A stretch of 64,000 nucleotides of DNA from Cypionkella sinensis (GTDB taxonomy: Bacteria > Pseudomonadota > Alphaproteobacteria > Rhodobacterales > Rhodobacteraceae): assembly GCF_042646385.1 (NCBI RefSeq), contig NZ_JBHRTO010000001.1, forward strand, positions 2,480,001 through 2,544,000. The letters are read 5' to 3'. The position numbers and the translations under genes are program-made. Under the pieces are notes generated by a model. The model had not been told where the DNA came from. It saw nothing but the letters and a program-made list of their open reading frames with translations, and did no database searches. Shown piece after piece: positions 42,880-51,337 of the stretch. Every line of letters begins with the position of its first letter. The stretch's first letter is position 1.

Positions 42880-43209
42880 TCACAACCGTTGTGACAGCGT
42901 GCGCTGGCCGCTCGGTTTCGCGCGTTGGCCGTTTTCGTCGTAAGTCACCATGCCGCTTGCAATTTGCCGCACATCCTTCATCCGCTGGATCGCCGCACGC
43001 ACGCCTTTTGCAGCAGCCCCCGCGCTGCGGGCGTTACGCTCTGCAAGCCGTTTTAATCGCAACAAAGCCTTTTCCTCGATAGGCTGCGACAGGTTCAGCA
43101 AAGCTGCATCGAGTTGCGGAGAAAGTGAGTTGAGCGCCGGATAATCCGCGGTCAAAAGTGCCTGATGCATCGCCTCCATCAAGGCTTCGATCTGCATGTC
43201 AGCCTGCAT
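42880..43209 (-). CDS. FlgN-like hook-associated export chaperone
   Basis: A 109-residue helical protein with the FlgN-like segment ALLRLKRLAERNARSAGAAAKGVRAAIQRMKDV and a variable tail. FlgN chaperones FlgK and FlgL for export. Starts with AAAGGA upstream at 43209, overlapping the end of flgJ by 11 bases. The call rests on size, helix pattern and place next to flgJ; FlgN proteins are poorly conserved. Confidence 0.65.
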   Translation of the reverse strand: MQADMQIEALMEAMHQALLTADYPALNSLSPQLDAALLNLSQPIEEKALLRLKRLAERNARSAGAAAKGVRAAIQRMKDVRQIASGMVTYDENGQRAKPSGQRTLSQRL

Positions 43210-43483
43210 GATTCTGTCCTTTTGTCATGGCTTGAAACAACTGTTCGGCCAGCCCGATACCGCCCTTTGCCACCATCTGCCGGGCCTGTTCATCGCGCAG
43301 GAATGACCCGAACTGATCCTCACCTATGCCACCACCAAAACTTTCGGGCGTCTTGCCAACCCCGGCATATCCCAACATTTCTGAAAGAAAACTGGCCTCC
43401 AGCGCCTTGGCCTGCACCAGCATCGGCGTGTCGGCTGCGGGTTTTGGCGGGGTGCGTGTGGGCCGGATCGAAGAAATGTCCAT
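43199..43483 (-). CDS. flgJ: Rod-binding protein FlgJ, N-terminal domain only
   Basis: A 94-residue rod cap protein with AKALEASFLSEMLGYAG and the later EDQFGSFLRDEQARQMVAKGGIGLAEQLFQAM, the FlgJ N-terminal family pattern. The C-terminal glucosaminidase domain of enteric FlgJ is absent; the SltF-like enzyme at 28883 should supply that activity. ATG at 43483 has AGGAG upstream (a TTG lies one codon earlier). Operon with the FlgN-like gene. Confidence 0.88.
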   Translation of the reverse strand: MDISSIRPTRTPPKPAADTPMLVQAKALEASFLSEMLGYAGVGKTPESFGGGIGEDQFGSFLRDEQARQMVAKGGIGLAEQLFQAMTKGQNHAG

Positions 43484-43591
43484 CAAATGCTCCTGTTGAT
43501 TCAGATTTTTCCCAGTATCCGGGATGGCGGTAAACAGGTGGTAACCAATCCTCGGAATAAAGGAGGTCAGAACGGCAGAAGTCGGTGAAAG

Positions 43592-45340
43592 ATGATTCCT
43601 TTAGTGCAACTTGGCCTTCCTACCCGCGCAAACGCCGCGCACAGCCCGCCGGCTGATACGGCAGAGGCGTCCGGATTCCTCGCAGAACTCGCAGCGCAGG
43701 ATGATAACGCCGCGCCCGAGGCGCTTGACGCCCAAGGCTGCCTTGTCGCAGGGCTTATGGTGACGGTTCAACAAATTGGCGCACAGGCAGGCCACGTTAA
43801 CGTCAATTCGGCGGAACGCACCGCCCCACCCACAACCGAGTCAAAGGGGCCGCAATCCGACCCAATCGCCTCAGTCATTACTGCCACCGTAAAGCAGCCA
43901 TCGGCACAATTGGTCGCGGCGACAGAAGTGGCCCCACCGGAAACTGCCTCCGTCAGCCCCTCCGACGCGCCGTCCATGCCGCAACAGGACAATCCGTTCT
44001 CTGCGTCACCCAACGTTACCGCAAAATCAGCCCTCGCCACCCACGCGCCAGAATCAGCGCCGCCCTTGGCAGAAAGCAGCATCCCACCCGAACTCCCCAT
44101 CGCCGCGTCCATAAGCCCGGCAAGTCACTCGCAGGCCCAAGTCAGCCTGCCCGGTAAAATCGTCCCCGAAACCACCCTGATGCCGCTCGAGAAGGCACCA
44201 AAGCCAAACCTGTCAGCCCAATACATCGCCGCACCTAATGCCCCCGAACAGGCCGCTGCGATCCCTGAAAACGCACCTCCGGATCAGACAGCCGCTTCAC
44301 ATCCCGACAGCGTGCAACAATGGCCTATGCCCCCCCTCTCGCCGTCCTCACACCAGGCAGCAACCCATCCAGCGCCCCAAAATTCCGTAGTGACGAAGGC
44401 CACAGCATTGCAGCTCACCCTCGCGCCGCTACCCCCGCCCGAGGCGGCAAACTTTGCACAGCCCCTTGTCCCAAACATTGCCGAGCAGGATCATGCGGCA
44501 CCCGCCAACCCACCCCTGCCCATCTCCACCGCCGAATCCGCTTGGCAGACCTTTCTGCATCGCGATGCCCCGCTCGCGCCGGATCGCACGCCCGATCAAC
44601 CGCCGATACAGGCCACCCCGGAACACGCCAACGCGGCCATCGCCGAAACCCTTCCACAGCCGACAGAACCCGTCGCGCCACTCAACAGCCTGCTGCAACC
44701 CCCAAATCGGCCGAGAGCGACCGAGCAACGACCGGTGCCGTTTCAAGACCCGGCCAGCCCGCCGTTGCGAGATCAAGCCATCGCCATCCCTAATGCTGTT
44801 GTGGCAAATACCCCGCTTGCCCCACAGCAGCCCGCGCCTGACATCCTTGCTCAAGCCGAGCAAACCGCGCACGCAAGCCCCAACCAGATCGCGGCACCCA
44901 CCGCCATCGCCCACCAATCCGCACAGAATGCGCCGCCACACACGCCACCGCCCATATCCACCCAGCTTCTGCACCACAGCACCGCCGCCAAAACCGGCGT
45001 CGTCGACGTGCTTTTGCAGCCAGAGGAACTTGGCCATGTCAAATTTCAGATCCAGCAGCACGGCGATAGCCTCCGTATCCTGCTGAGCGCTGAACGGCCT
45101 GAAACGGTGGAACTGCTGCGCCGACACGCCGATCAGCTTTTGCAAGAATTCCGTCAATCGGGGTTTGCGCAAGCCTCGCTCAGCTTTGGTCAATGGGGCG
45201 AGCAACAGCGCCCCTCTGCTCCGCCGTTGGCTCACTTTGATCAGACAGAAATCGAGCCCGATGAGCCCCTCCCTGCCCACCGTCCACAACACAGCACGCC
45301 AAATCTTGCACCCGCGGGTGGGCTGAATTTGCGGCTTTAG
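43592..45340 (+). CDS. fliK: Hook-length control protein FliK
   Basis: A 582-residue exported ruler. Residues 1 to about 460 are low-complexity, rich in Pro, Ala, Gln and Ser. The C-terminal Flg_hook domain (about 465-545) contains VDVLLQPEELGHVKFQIQQHGDSLRILLSAERPETVELLRRHADQLLQEFRQSGF, which signals FlhB to switch substrate. GGTGAAAG precedes the ATG, with AAAGGAGG further upstream. Followed 45 bases later by flgD. Divergent from flgJ; a degenerate GTAA-N7-GTAA (43530-43544) lies between. Confidence 0.92.
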   Translation: MIPLVQLGLPTRANAAHSPPADTAEASGFLAELAAQDDNAAPEALDAQGCLVAGLMVTVQQIGAQAGHVNVNSAERTAPPTTESKGPQSDPIASVITATVKQPSAQLVAATEVAPPETASVSPSDAPSMPQQDNPFSASPNVTAKSALATHAPESAPPLAESSIPPELPIAASISPASHSQAQVSLPGKIVPETTLMPLEKAPKPNLSAQYIAAPNAPEQAAAIPENAPPDQTAASHPDSVQQWPMPPLSPSSHQAATHPAPQNSVVTKATALQLTLAPLPPPEAANFAQPLVPNIAEQDHAAPANPPLPISTAESAWQTFLHRDAPLAPDRTPDQPPIQATPEHANAAIAETLPQPTEPVAPLNSLLQPPNRPRATEQRPVPFQDPASPPLRDQAIAIPNAVVANTPLAPQQPAPDILAQAEQTAHASPNQIAAPTAIAHQSAQNAPPHTPPPISTQLLHHSTAAKTGVVDVLLQPEELGHVKFQIQQHGDSLRILLSAERPETVELLRRHADQLLQEFRQSGFAQASLSFGQWGEQQRPSAPPLAHFDQTEIEPDEPLPAHRPQHSTPNLAPAGGLNLRL

Positions 45341-45385
45341 TGCCGTGCCAAACACCCGCTGCGAAAACCTTGAAAGGAGCCTTTG

Positions 45386-46039
45386 ATGGAAACCTCGACT
45401 GTCACGACAGTTCAGACACCTGCCAACAAAGCGGCCAACAAAGCCGCCGTTTCCGCCGATTTCGACACTTTCCTGAAAATGATGACGACCCAGATGAAAA
45501 ATCAGGATCCGCTCAACCCGATTGATTCGTCGGATTACGCCGTGCAACTGGCCACGTTCTCAGGCGTCGAACAGCAGACCAAAACCAATCAGTTGCTGGA
45601 AGGCTTGACCAGCCAGTTTGGCGTCTTGGGCATGGCACAACTCGCGGCTTGGGTTGGGCAAGAGGCGCGCTCTGCCGCACCGGTTTACCTCGGCGATGAT
45701 CCTGTGACGATCAGCTATCAGCCCAAAACCCAAGCCGACCGCGCGGTTCTGGTGGTGAAAAATGCGCAAGACCAAGTGGTATCGCGCGAGGATGTTTCGT
45801 TGGAGGGTGGGAGTTATCAGTGGCTTGGCGCTGATGCCGCAGGCAATCCGCTGCCGAACGGCATCTACCGCCTCAGCTTGGAGAACTACAGCGGGGAACA
45901 GCAGTTGGGCGATGCCACCGCCGTTGAATCCTACGCGAAAATCCTTGAAGCGCGCGGCGGGGCCAATGGGCCAACGCTGGTGCTTGCGGGCGGGGTCGAG
46001 GTGGCGGCGACCGATGTCACCGCCCTGCGCGTGCCGTGA
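45386..46039 (+). CDS. flgD: Hook capping/scaffold protein FlgD
   Basis: A 217-residue protein that caps the growing hook. The conserved N-terminal region has FDTFLKMMTTQMKNQDPLNPIDSSDYAVQLATFSGVEQQTKTN, followed by a beta-domain with NPLPNGIYRLSLENYSGEQ. AAAGGAG precedes ATG at 45386. Last gene of the flagellar block; its TGA directly abuts the ubiB stop on the other strand. Confidence 0.95.
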   Translation: METSTVTTVQTPANKAANKAAVSADFDTFLKMMTTQMKNQDPLNPIDSSDYAVQLATFSGVEQQTKTNQLLEGLTSQFGVLGMAQLAAWVGQEARSAAPVYLGDDPVTISYQPKTQADRAVLVVKNAQDQVVSREDVSLEGGSYQWLGADAAGNPLPNGIYRLSLENYSGEQQLGDATAVESYAKILEARGGANGPTLVLAGGVEVAATDVTALRVP

Positions 46040-47569
46040 TCACAGGATATGGCCCAGCCAAATTCCCAAGGCGAACACCACAAACGCCGCCAGAACCAGC
46101 CGCAGCACAAACAAACGTGGCCGCTGCCGGACGGCTGGCGGCGCATCGGCCTGCGCGATCAGCGCGGCTTCGACCAGACGGGGCAAGCGGGGGCCAAACC
46201 GCGCCAGAACCCGCGCGGTCTGCGCCAGATCGCGCAGCAATGCCAGCGGGCCAACATTGCGGCTGACATAGGTTTCCACCACCGGCTTGGCGACCTGCCA
46301 GATGTTGATATTCGGGTCCAGACTGCGCGCAACACCCTCCACCACCACCATGGTGCGTTGCAAAAGGATCAGCTCTGTCCGGGTTTCCATGCCAAATCTC
46401 TCTGTTACTTCAAAGAGATAGGACAAAAGCCGCGCCATCGAGACCCGTGTCGCCTCCAGCCCGAAAATCGGCTCGCCCACCGCGCGCAGGGCACGGGCGA
46501 ATTCGTCGATATCGCGGTCGGGCGGCACATAGCCGGCCTCGAAATGCACTTCCGCCACCCGGCGATAATCGCGCCCGATGAAGCCCATCAGAATCTCGGC
46601 GTAGACCCGGCGGGTGTATTCATCAATTCGCCCCATGATGCCGAAATCATAGGCGATCAGATCGCCATTCGCCGCCACCTTCAGATTGCCCTGATGCATG
46701 TCGCCATGGAAAAACCCATCGCGCAGCGCGTGGCTTAGGAAAAGCTGCAACACCCGCGCGCCCAAAGCCCGCCGATCCAGACCCGCCGAATCAATCGCGG
46801 CATTGTCGGCCAAGTTGATCCCCGCTGCCCAATCCAGCGTCATCACCGTGCGGCCAGACAGATCCCACACCACCTTTGGCACCTGAAACCCGGCGTCATT
46901 CTTGGTGTTATCGGCAAATTCCGAGGCGGCTGAGGATTCCAGCCGCAAGTCCAACTCGCCCAGAACCACGCCTTCGAAATGCGAGATCACATCCAAAGGC
47001 CGCAAGCGGCGCGAGGCGGGCGAGACAAATTCAATCGCCCGCGCCGCGAAATAGAACGCATCAATATCGCGGCGAAATGCCCTTTCAATTCCCGGGCGCA
47101 GCACTTTCACCGCCACGTCCTGACCGTTGCTGCGCAAGGTCGCCCGATGCACCTGCGCGATTGAGGCCGCCGCCACGGGAGCGGAAAAGCTGGAGAACAC
47201 CTCGTCCACCGGCAGCCGCAACTCCTCGGCCACCATCGCCTTGGCCACATCGGTGGAAAAAGGCGGCAGTTGATCTTGCAGATATTTCAACTGCATAGCC
47301 AGTTCTTCGCCGACAATATCTGGCCGCGTCGAAAGCACCTGACCGAACTTTATATAGGCCGGCCCAAGCGCCGTCAGCGCCCGCGTCACCGGCGGCAGGG
47401 CCAGATCGCCCTGCAATCCCAGCCATTTGAAAGGCCAACCCAACAGCCTTGCGGCAAACCGCAACCGAGGCGTCACCTGCATCGCCTCTAGTGCCACCGC
47501 CATTGCCCCGGTGCGCTCGAACGTGGCCCCGGTGCGGATCAGCCGCCAGATGTTATGCGGTCCCCTCAC
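46040..47569 (-). CDS. ubiB: Ubiquinone biosynthesis kinase-like protein UbiB
   Basis: A 509-residue ABC1/ADCK-family protein kinase-like factor for ubiquinone synthesis. Characteristic motifs: YIKFGQVLSTRPDI (KxGQ, about residues 72-85), VAAASIAQVHRATL, VKVLRPGIERAF and the catalytic-like DLIAYDFGIMGRI; two C-terminal membrane helices (about 485-509) anchor it. GTG start overlaps the ubiE stop (GTGA). The ubiE-ubiB pair is a standard alphaproteobacterial arrangement. Confidence 0.93.
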   Translation of the reverse strand: MRGPHNIWRLIRTGATFERTGAMAVALEAMQVTPRLRFAARLLGWPFKWLGLQGDLALPPVTRALTALGPAYIKFGQVLSTRPDIVGEELAMQLKYLQDQLPPFSTDVAKAMVAEELRLPVDEVFSSFSAPVAAASIAQVHRATLRSNGQDVAVKVLRPGIERAFRRDIDAFYFAARAIEFVSPASRRLRPLDVISHFEGVVLGELDLRLESSAASEFADNTKNDAGFQVPKVVWDLSGRTVMTLDWAAGINLADNAAIDSAGLDRRALGARVLQLFLSHALRDGFFHGDMHQGNLKVAANGDLIAYDFGIMGRIDEYTRRVYAEILMGFIGRDYRRVAEVHFEAGYVPPDRDIDEFARALRAVGEPIFGLEATRVSMARLLSYLFEVTERFGMETRTELILLQRTMVVVEGVARSLDPNINIWQVAKPVVETYVSRNVGPLALLRDLAQTARVLARFGPRLPRLVEAALIAQADAPPAVRQRPRLFVLRLVLAAFVVFALGIWLGHIL

Positions 47570-48309
47570 AGTTTCCAGCCCGAGTGCAGTGCGGCAATGC
47601 CCATCGACAGGTTGCGATATTTCACCTGATCAAAACCGGCCTGGCGGATCATGGTGGCAAACGCCTCTTGCTCGGGGAATTTGCGGATCGACTCGACCAG
47701 ATACTGATAGCTGTCGCGGTCCCCCGCCACCACTTGCCCCATCACCGGAATGACGTTGAAGCTATATTTGTCATAAACCCACTGCGCCAAGTCATTGGGA
47801 ATCCGTGAGAATTCCAGAACCATCAGCCGCCCGCCTGGCCGCAGCACGCGAAACGCTTCCTTCAAAGCATCGCCAATCCGCGTCACATTCCTGATCCCGA
47901 AAGAAATCGTGTAAACATCAAACGAATTGTCGGCAAACGGCAGCGCCATCGCATCGCCCACCACCCAATTCAGCCGCGCCGCCATCTGATCGGCCTCGGC
48001 CCGCGCACGACCCGAGATCAGCATCGACTCGGTCATATCGCAGACCACCGCCGTCGAGCCTTCAGCCCGTTTCATGAAGCGAAACGCCACATCCCCGGTG
48101 CCACCCGCCACATCAAGCAGCCGCTGGCCGGGCCGCGGCGCCAGCCAATCCATCATCGCGTCTTTCCACAGCCGATGCATGCCCCCCGACATCAGATCGT
48201 TCATGATGTCATATTTGCTGGCCACCCGCGTGAACACGCCATGCACCATTCCGGCCTTGTCAGCCTCGGGCACCGTCTGATAGCCGAAATGCGTGGTGGA
48301 GTCGTTCAT
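47566..48309 (-). CDS. ubiE: Ubiquinone/menaquinone methyltransferase UbiE
   Basis: A 247-residue SAM-dependent C-methyltransferase of quinone synthesis. SAM motif I LLDVAGGTGDVAFRF (about residues 63-77), then VVCDMTESML, NWVVGDAMALPFADNSFDVYTISFGIRNV and VLRPGGRLMVLEFS are highly conserved. ATG at 48309 chosen; the longer reading to 48381 is not conserved. Upstream of ubiB in the same operon, divergent from mutM. Confidence 0.95.
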   Translation of the reverse strand: MNDSTTHFGYQTVPEADKAGMVHGVFTRVASKYDIMNDLMSGGMHRLWKDAMMDWLAPRPGQRLLDVAGGTGDVAFRFMKRAEGSTAVVCDMTESMLISGRARAEADQMAARLNWVVGDAMALPFADNSFDVYTISFGIRNVTRIGDALKEAFRVLRPGGRLMVLEFSRIPNDLAQWVYDKYSFNVIPVMGQVVAGDRDSYQYLVESIRKFPEQEAFATMIRQAGFDQVKYRNLSMGIAALHSGWKL

Positions 48310-48404
48310 CACTTGCCGTCCTTTGATTGCCCGCCCCTTATAGGCGCGCGCGGCCAAACCCTCAATGCGCCCAACTGTCACCCGCCCGATCTATCCGAGG
48401 ATAT

Positions 48405-49250
48405 ATGCCCGAACTGCCCGAAGTCGAAACCGTTCGCCGTGGCCTGCTTCCCGCGATGGAAGGCCGCCTGATCGAACGTGCCGAGGTCAATCGCCCCGAT
48501 CTGCGCTGGCCTCTTCCAGAAAATATGGCCAAACGGTTGACCGGCACGCGTGTGCTGGCCCTGCGGCGGCGATCGAAATACATCCTTGCCGACCTTTCGT
48601 CGGGCGAAATCCTGCTGATCCATCTGGGCATGTCGGGCCGGATGCTGGTGTCCGGCATCACCCTGGGCGACTTCTTTCACGACCACGCCGCGCCGGAAAA
48701 ACACGATCATGTTGTGCTGCATCTTGAAGGCGGCGCGCGCGTGACCTTCAACGACGCCCGCCGCTTTGGCGCGATGGATCTTTTGCCCACCGCCACCGCC
48801 GAACAACACCCCCTGCTGGCCGAGATCGGGCCCGAACCCTTGGGCAACGCGTTCAACGAAGCCTATCTTGCCGCGAAACTTCAGAACCGCAACACACCGA
48901 TAAAATCGGCGTTGCTGGATCAGCACCTTGTCGCGGGTCTTGGCAATATCTACGTCTGCGAAACCCTCTACCGCGCCCGTATCGCACCCGATACCCGCGC
49001 AGGGGCGATCCCCGATGCAGGCCGCCTTGTACCGATCATCCGCGAGGTGCTGGCCGAGGCCATCGAAGCAGGCGGCTCCAGTCTAAAAGACTACCGCCGC
49101 ACCGATGGCGAGTTGGGCTATTTCCAGAAGGCCTTCGCCGTCTATGGCCGCGAGGGCCAGCCTTGCCAAACCCCCGGCTGCACGTCCACAATCGCCCGCA
49201 TGGTGCAATCGGGGCGCTCATCTTTCTACTGCCCCACCTGCCAACGATAG
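48405..49250 (+). CDS. mutM: Formamidopyrimidine-DNA glycosylase MutM (Fpg)
   Basis: A 281-residue DNA repair glycosylase/lyase for 8-oxoguanine. N-terminal PELPEVETVRRGL with catalytic Pro and Glu, RRRSKYILADL with the conserved Lys, LIHLGMSGRM, and the C-terminal zinc finger CQTPGCTSTIARMVQSGRSSFYCPTCQ. GAGGATAT lies upstream. Start at 48405 because maturation of Fpg needs MPELP. Followed by an enoyl-CoA hydratase 8 bases later. Confidence 0.97.
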   Translation: MPELPEVETVRRGLLPAMEGRLIERAEVNRPDLRWPLPENMAKRLTGTRVLALRRRSKYILADLSSGEILLIHLGMSGRMLVSGITLGDFFHDHAAPEKHDHVVLHLEGGARVTFNDARRFGAMDLLPTATAEQHPLLAEIGPEPLGNAFNEAYLAAKLQNRNTPIKSALLDQHLVAGLGNIYVCETLYRARIAPDTRAGAIPDAGRLVPIIREVLAEAIEAGGSSLKDYRRTDGELGYFQKAFAVYGREGQPCQTPGCTSTIARMVQSGRSSFYCPTCQR

Positions 49251-49258
49251 GAGCCGAC

Positions 49259-50032
49259 ATGCCCGACACCCTCATCCTTGAAACCCACGGTGCTGTCGCC
49301 CTGATCCGCCTGAACCGGCCCGAGGCGCTGAACGCGCTGAACCAGCAACTGATGTCCGAACTCGCCGAAACCCTGCAAGCGATGGACCGTGACGACGCTG
49401 TGCGCTGCATCGTCATCACCGGATCGGAAAAAGCCTTCGCCGCGGGGGCCGACATCCGCGAAATGGCCGGAAAATCCTTTGCCGAGGCCTTCGTCGGCGA
49501 CATTTTCGGCCCCGAAGCCGATGCCATCCAGCGCATCCGCAAACCGATCATCGCCGCCGTTGCGGGCTTTGCCTTGGGTGGCGGGTGTGAGCTTGCGATG
49601 ATGTGTGATTTCATCATTGCCGCTGATACCGCCAAATTCGGCCAGCCCGAGATCAACCTTGGCATCATCGCAGGCATGGGCGGCACCCAGCGCCTGACCC
49701 GCGCCGTCGGTAAAGCCAAAGCCATGGAGATGAACCTGACAGGACGCATGATGGACGCCGCCGAAGCCGAGCGCGCAGGCCTTGTCAGCCGCATCATCCC
49801 CGCCGCCGATCTGATCGACGAGACCCTGAAAACCGCCGGGAAAATCGCCGCGAAATCGGCCGTCTCGGTCTGCGCTGCGAAAGAAGCTGTAAACCGCGCC
49901 GAGGAAACCACCCTGCGCGAAGGTCTGCTGCACGAACGCCGCCTGTTCCACGCGATGTTCGCCACCGATGATCAGAAAGAGGGCATGGCGGCCTTCATCG
50001 AAAAGCGCGCAGCCCACTTCACCGACCGCTAA
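49259..50032 (+). CDS. Enoyl-CoA hydratase
   Basis: A 257-residue crotonase-family enzyme adding water to enoyl-CoA thioesters. LIRLNRPEALNALNQQLM, FAAGADIREM (oxyanion region), GFALGGGCELAMMCD and the GQPEINLGIIAGMGGTQRL stretch with both catalytic Glu positions are present. GATAGGAG before the ATG. Probably fatty acid or amino acid degradation. Co-oriented with mutM, as in many alphaproteobacteria. Confidence 0.93.
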   Translation: MPDTLILETHGAVALIRLNRPEALNALNQQLMSELAETLQAMDRDDAVRCIVITGSEKAFAAGADIREMAGKSFAEAFVGDIFGPEADAIQRIRKPIIAAVAGFALGGGCELAMMCDFIIAADTAKFGQPEINLGIIAGMGGTQRLTRAVGKAKAMEMNLTGRMMDAAEAERAGLVSRIIPAADLIDETLKTAGKIAAKSAVSVCAAKEAVNRAEETTLREGLLHERRLFHAMFATDDQKEGMAAFIEKRAAHFTDR

Positions 50033-50044
50033 CACATATCCTAC

Positions 50045-50110
50045 GCCGCCCTGGACTTGATCCGGGGCCTCTGATCACATCACGTGGCCCCGGATCAAGT
50101 CCGGGGCGGC
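50045..50110. repeat. Long inverted repeat downstream of enoyl-CoA hydratase
   Basis: Two 25-base arms, 50045-50069 and 50086-50110, are reverse complements with one mismatch and flank a 16-base centre. Each arm contains GGACTTGATCC and is flanked by G/C runs, so each is nearly palindromic itself. Between convergent genes, it probably acts as a bidirectional terminator; the arm sequence looks like a dispersed alphaproteobacterial intergenic palindrome. Confidence 0.7.
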
Positions 50111-50129
50111 GCATCGCTTTGAAACATTC

Positions 50130-51092
50130 TCAAAGCCAGCCCTTCCAGCGAAACACCGCATAGGTCAGCACCGCCGAACCCAGCATGCCCAACAGCGCCA
50201 GTGGATAACCCAGCACCAACGGCAGTTCCGGCATATGCACAAAGTTCATCCCGTAGATGCTGGCGATCAGCGTCGGCGGGCTGAACAGCACCGCCACCAC
50301 CGACACAATCCGCACCGTGGTATTCTGCGCCAGATTGATCCGCCCCATCGTCGCATCCGACATCAGCCCAAGGCGTGACGACAGGAAATCCGCGTGAACC
50401 TCCAGCGCCTCGATGTCGCGCAACTCGCCCTTCAGCACCAGCCCCAAGCCCTCGGAACTCAGACGATGGCCCAAAAGCTGGTCGACATAGTTCAGTGCCC
50501 GCCCCAGCGTCAACAGCGCCAGCCGCACCCGGCCCAGCCGCTCGCCCTCTGCGCCCAGATTGCTCAGCGCGTTCTCCAGATCGCTTTGCTGATAGCCCTT
50601 CGGCCCCGGATGGTAGGTCTGCCGCGATACCTTGTCCAAACCAACCCCGGCGATTTCCAGATGGTCCGCCAGCCGCCCGATCACTTCCTCGATCAGCCCT
50701 AGAAAAATCCGGTCCGGCGTGGAACAGCCCAAACTGCTTTTGCCTGCCCGCGTCGGATAGGTCTCAAACGGGCGCGGCGAATGATGCCGCACCGTCACCA
50801 GCCGCGCCTGCGCCACCGCAAAGCACACCGGGCTCATCACCTGCTCACCCGCTACATCCTGCCCCGGCAAGACCACGGTCAGATAATCCATATCTTCTTC
50901 GTGATAGAGCCGGTTCGAGACTTCGATTTCTTCCATATCCGCCAGCGTCGGCACATCGACACCCAAAGCACGCACCGCCTCCACTTCCTCGGGCGTTGCG
51001 CGCAGCAGATCAATCCATTCGGCATGCTCCAGCGGCGCGCCTTCCGGCAGGATTTCCAGCCGTTTGTTGTCAAAATGATAGGCCGTCAGCAT
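50130..51092 (-). CDS. corA: CorA-family divalent cation transporter
   Basis: A 320-residue inner membrane Mg/Co channel. Long cytoplasmic N-terminal domain (about residues 1-250) and two C-terminal helices with the hallmark YGMN motif after the first (SIYGMNFVHMPEL), ending RWKGWL. Start at 51092 (GAGG upstream), rejecting 21 extra codons. Its upstream gap holds the second dyad/CtrA-like element. Confidence 0.93.
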   Translation of the reverse strand: MLTAYHFDNKRLEILPEGAPLEHAEWIDLLRATPEEVEAVRALGVDVPTLADMEEIEVSNRLYHEEDMDYLTVVLPGQDVAGEQVMSPVCFAVAQARLVTVRHHSPRPFETYPTRAGKSSLGCSTPDRIFLGLIEEVIGRLADHLEIAGVGLDKVSRQTYHPGPKGYQQSDLENALSNLGAEGERLGRVRLALLTLGRALNYVDQLLGHRLSSEGLGLVLKGELRDIEALEVHADFLSSRLGLMSDATMGRINLAQNTTVRIVSVVAVLFSPPTLIASIYGMNFVHMPELPLVLGYPLALLGMLGSAVLTYAVFRWKGWL

Positions 51093-51258
51093 CCGCACAC
51101 CTCGCAAAATCTCACGCTTGCCTAGCGCCAATCCCCACTGCCGCCAATCCTTCAAATTTGCGTAAAAAGACCGTTGTCAGCAAGGCATCGGCCAAGCCCT
51201 CGCTTTGTGGTGGCCAACGTCAGCCCACCTTTGCCTGTGCCTGCAGGGCGTTCAAACC

Positions 51259-51273
51259 TTAACAGAACCTTAA
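51259..51273. promoter_or_regulatory. CtrA-like box between Tm-1-like gene and corA
   Basis: TTAACAGAACCTTAA matches TTAA-N7-TTAA exactly. It is 167 bases upstream of the corA start and 42 bases from the GGTCCC dyad copy 2. On the minus strand it reads TTAAGG-T-TGTTAA, close to the box at 5352-5366 including its flanks (ATTTAAGG). Binding of CtrA is inferred. Confidence 0.5.
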
Positions 51274-51315
51274 ATTGATCAACCTAAGTATTTTATTTTT
51301 ATGGGTATGGCTTAT

Positions 51316-51332
51316 GGTCCCAACTCGGGACC
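51316..51332. repeat. Dyad GGTCCC-N5-GGGACC, copy 2
   Basis: Identical 17-mer to 5295-5311, here with longer symmetry: TATGGTCCC (51313-51321) with GGGACCATA (51327-51335). Six bases before the 3' end of the Tm-1-like gene. Relative order to the CtrA-like box is inverted compared with copy 1 while the distance is kept (about 40 bases). Confidence 0.6.
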
Positions 51333-51337
51333 ATACA

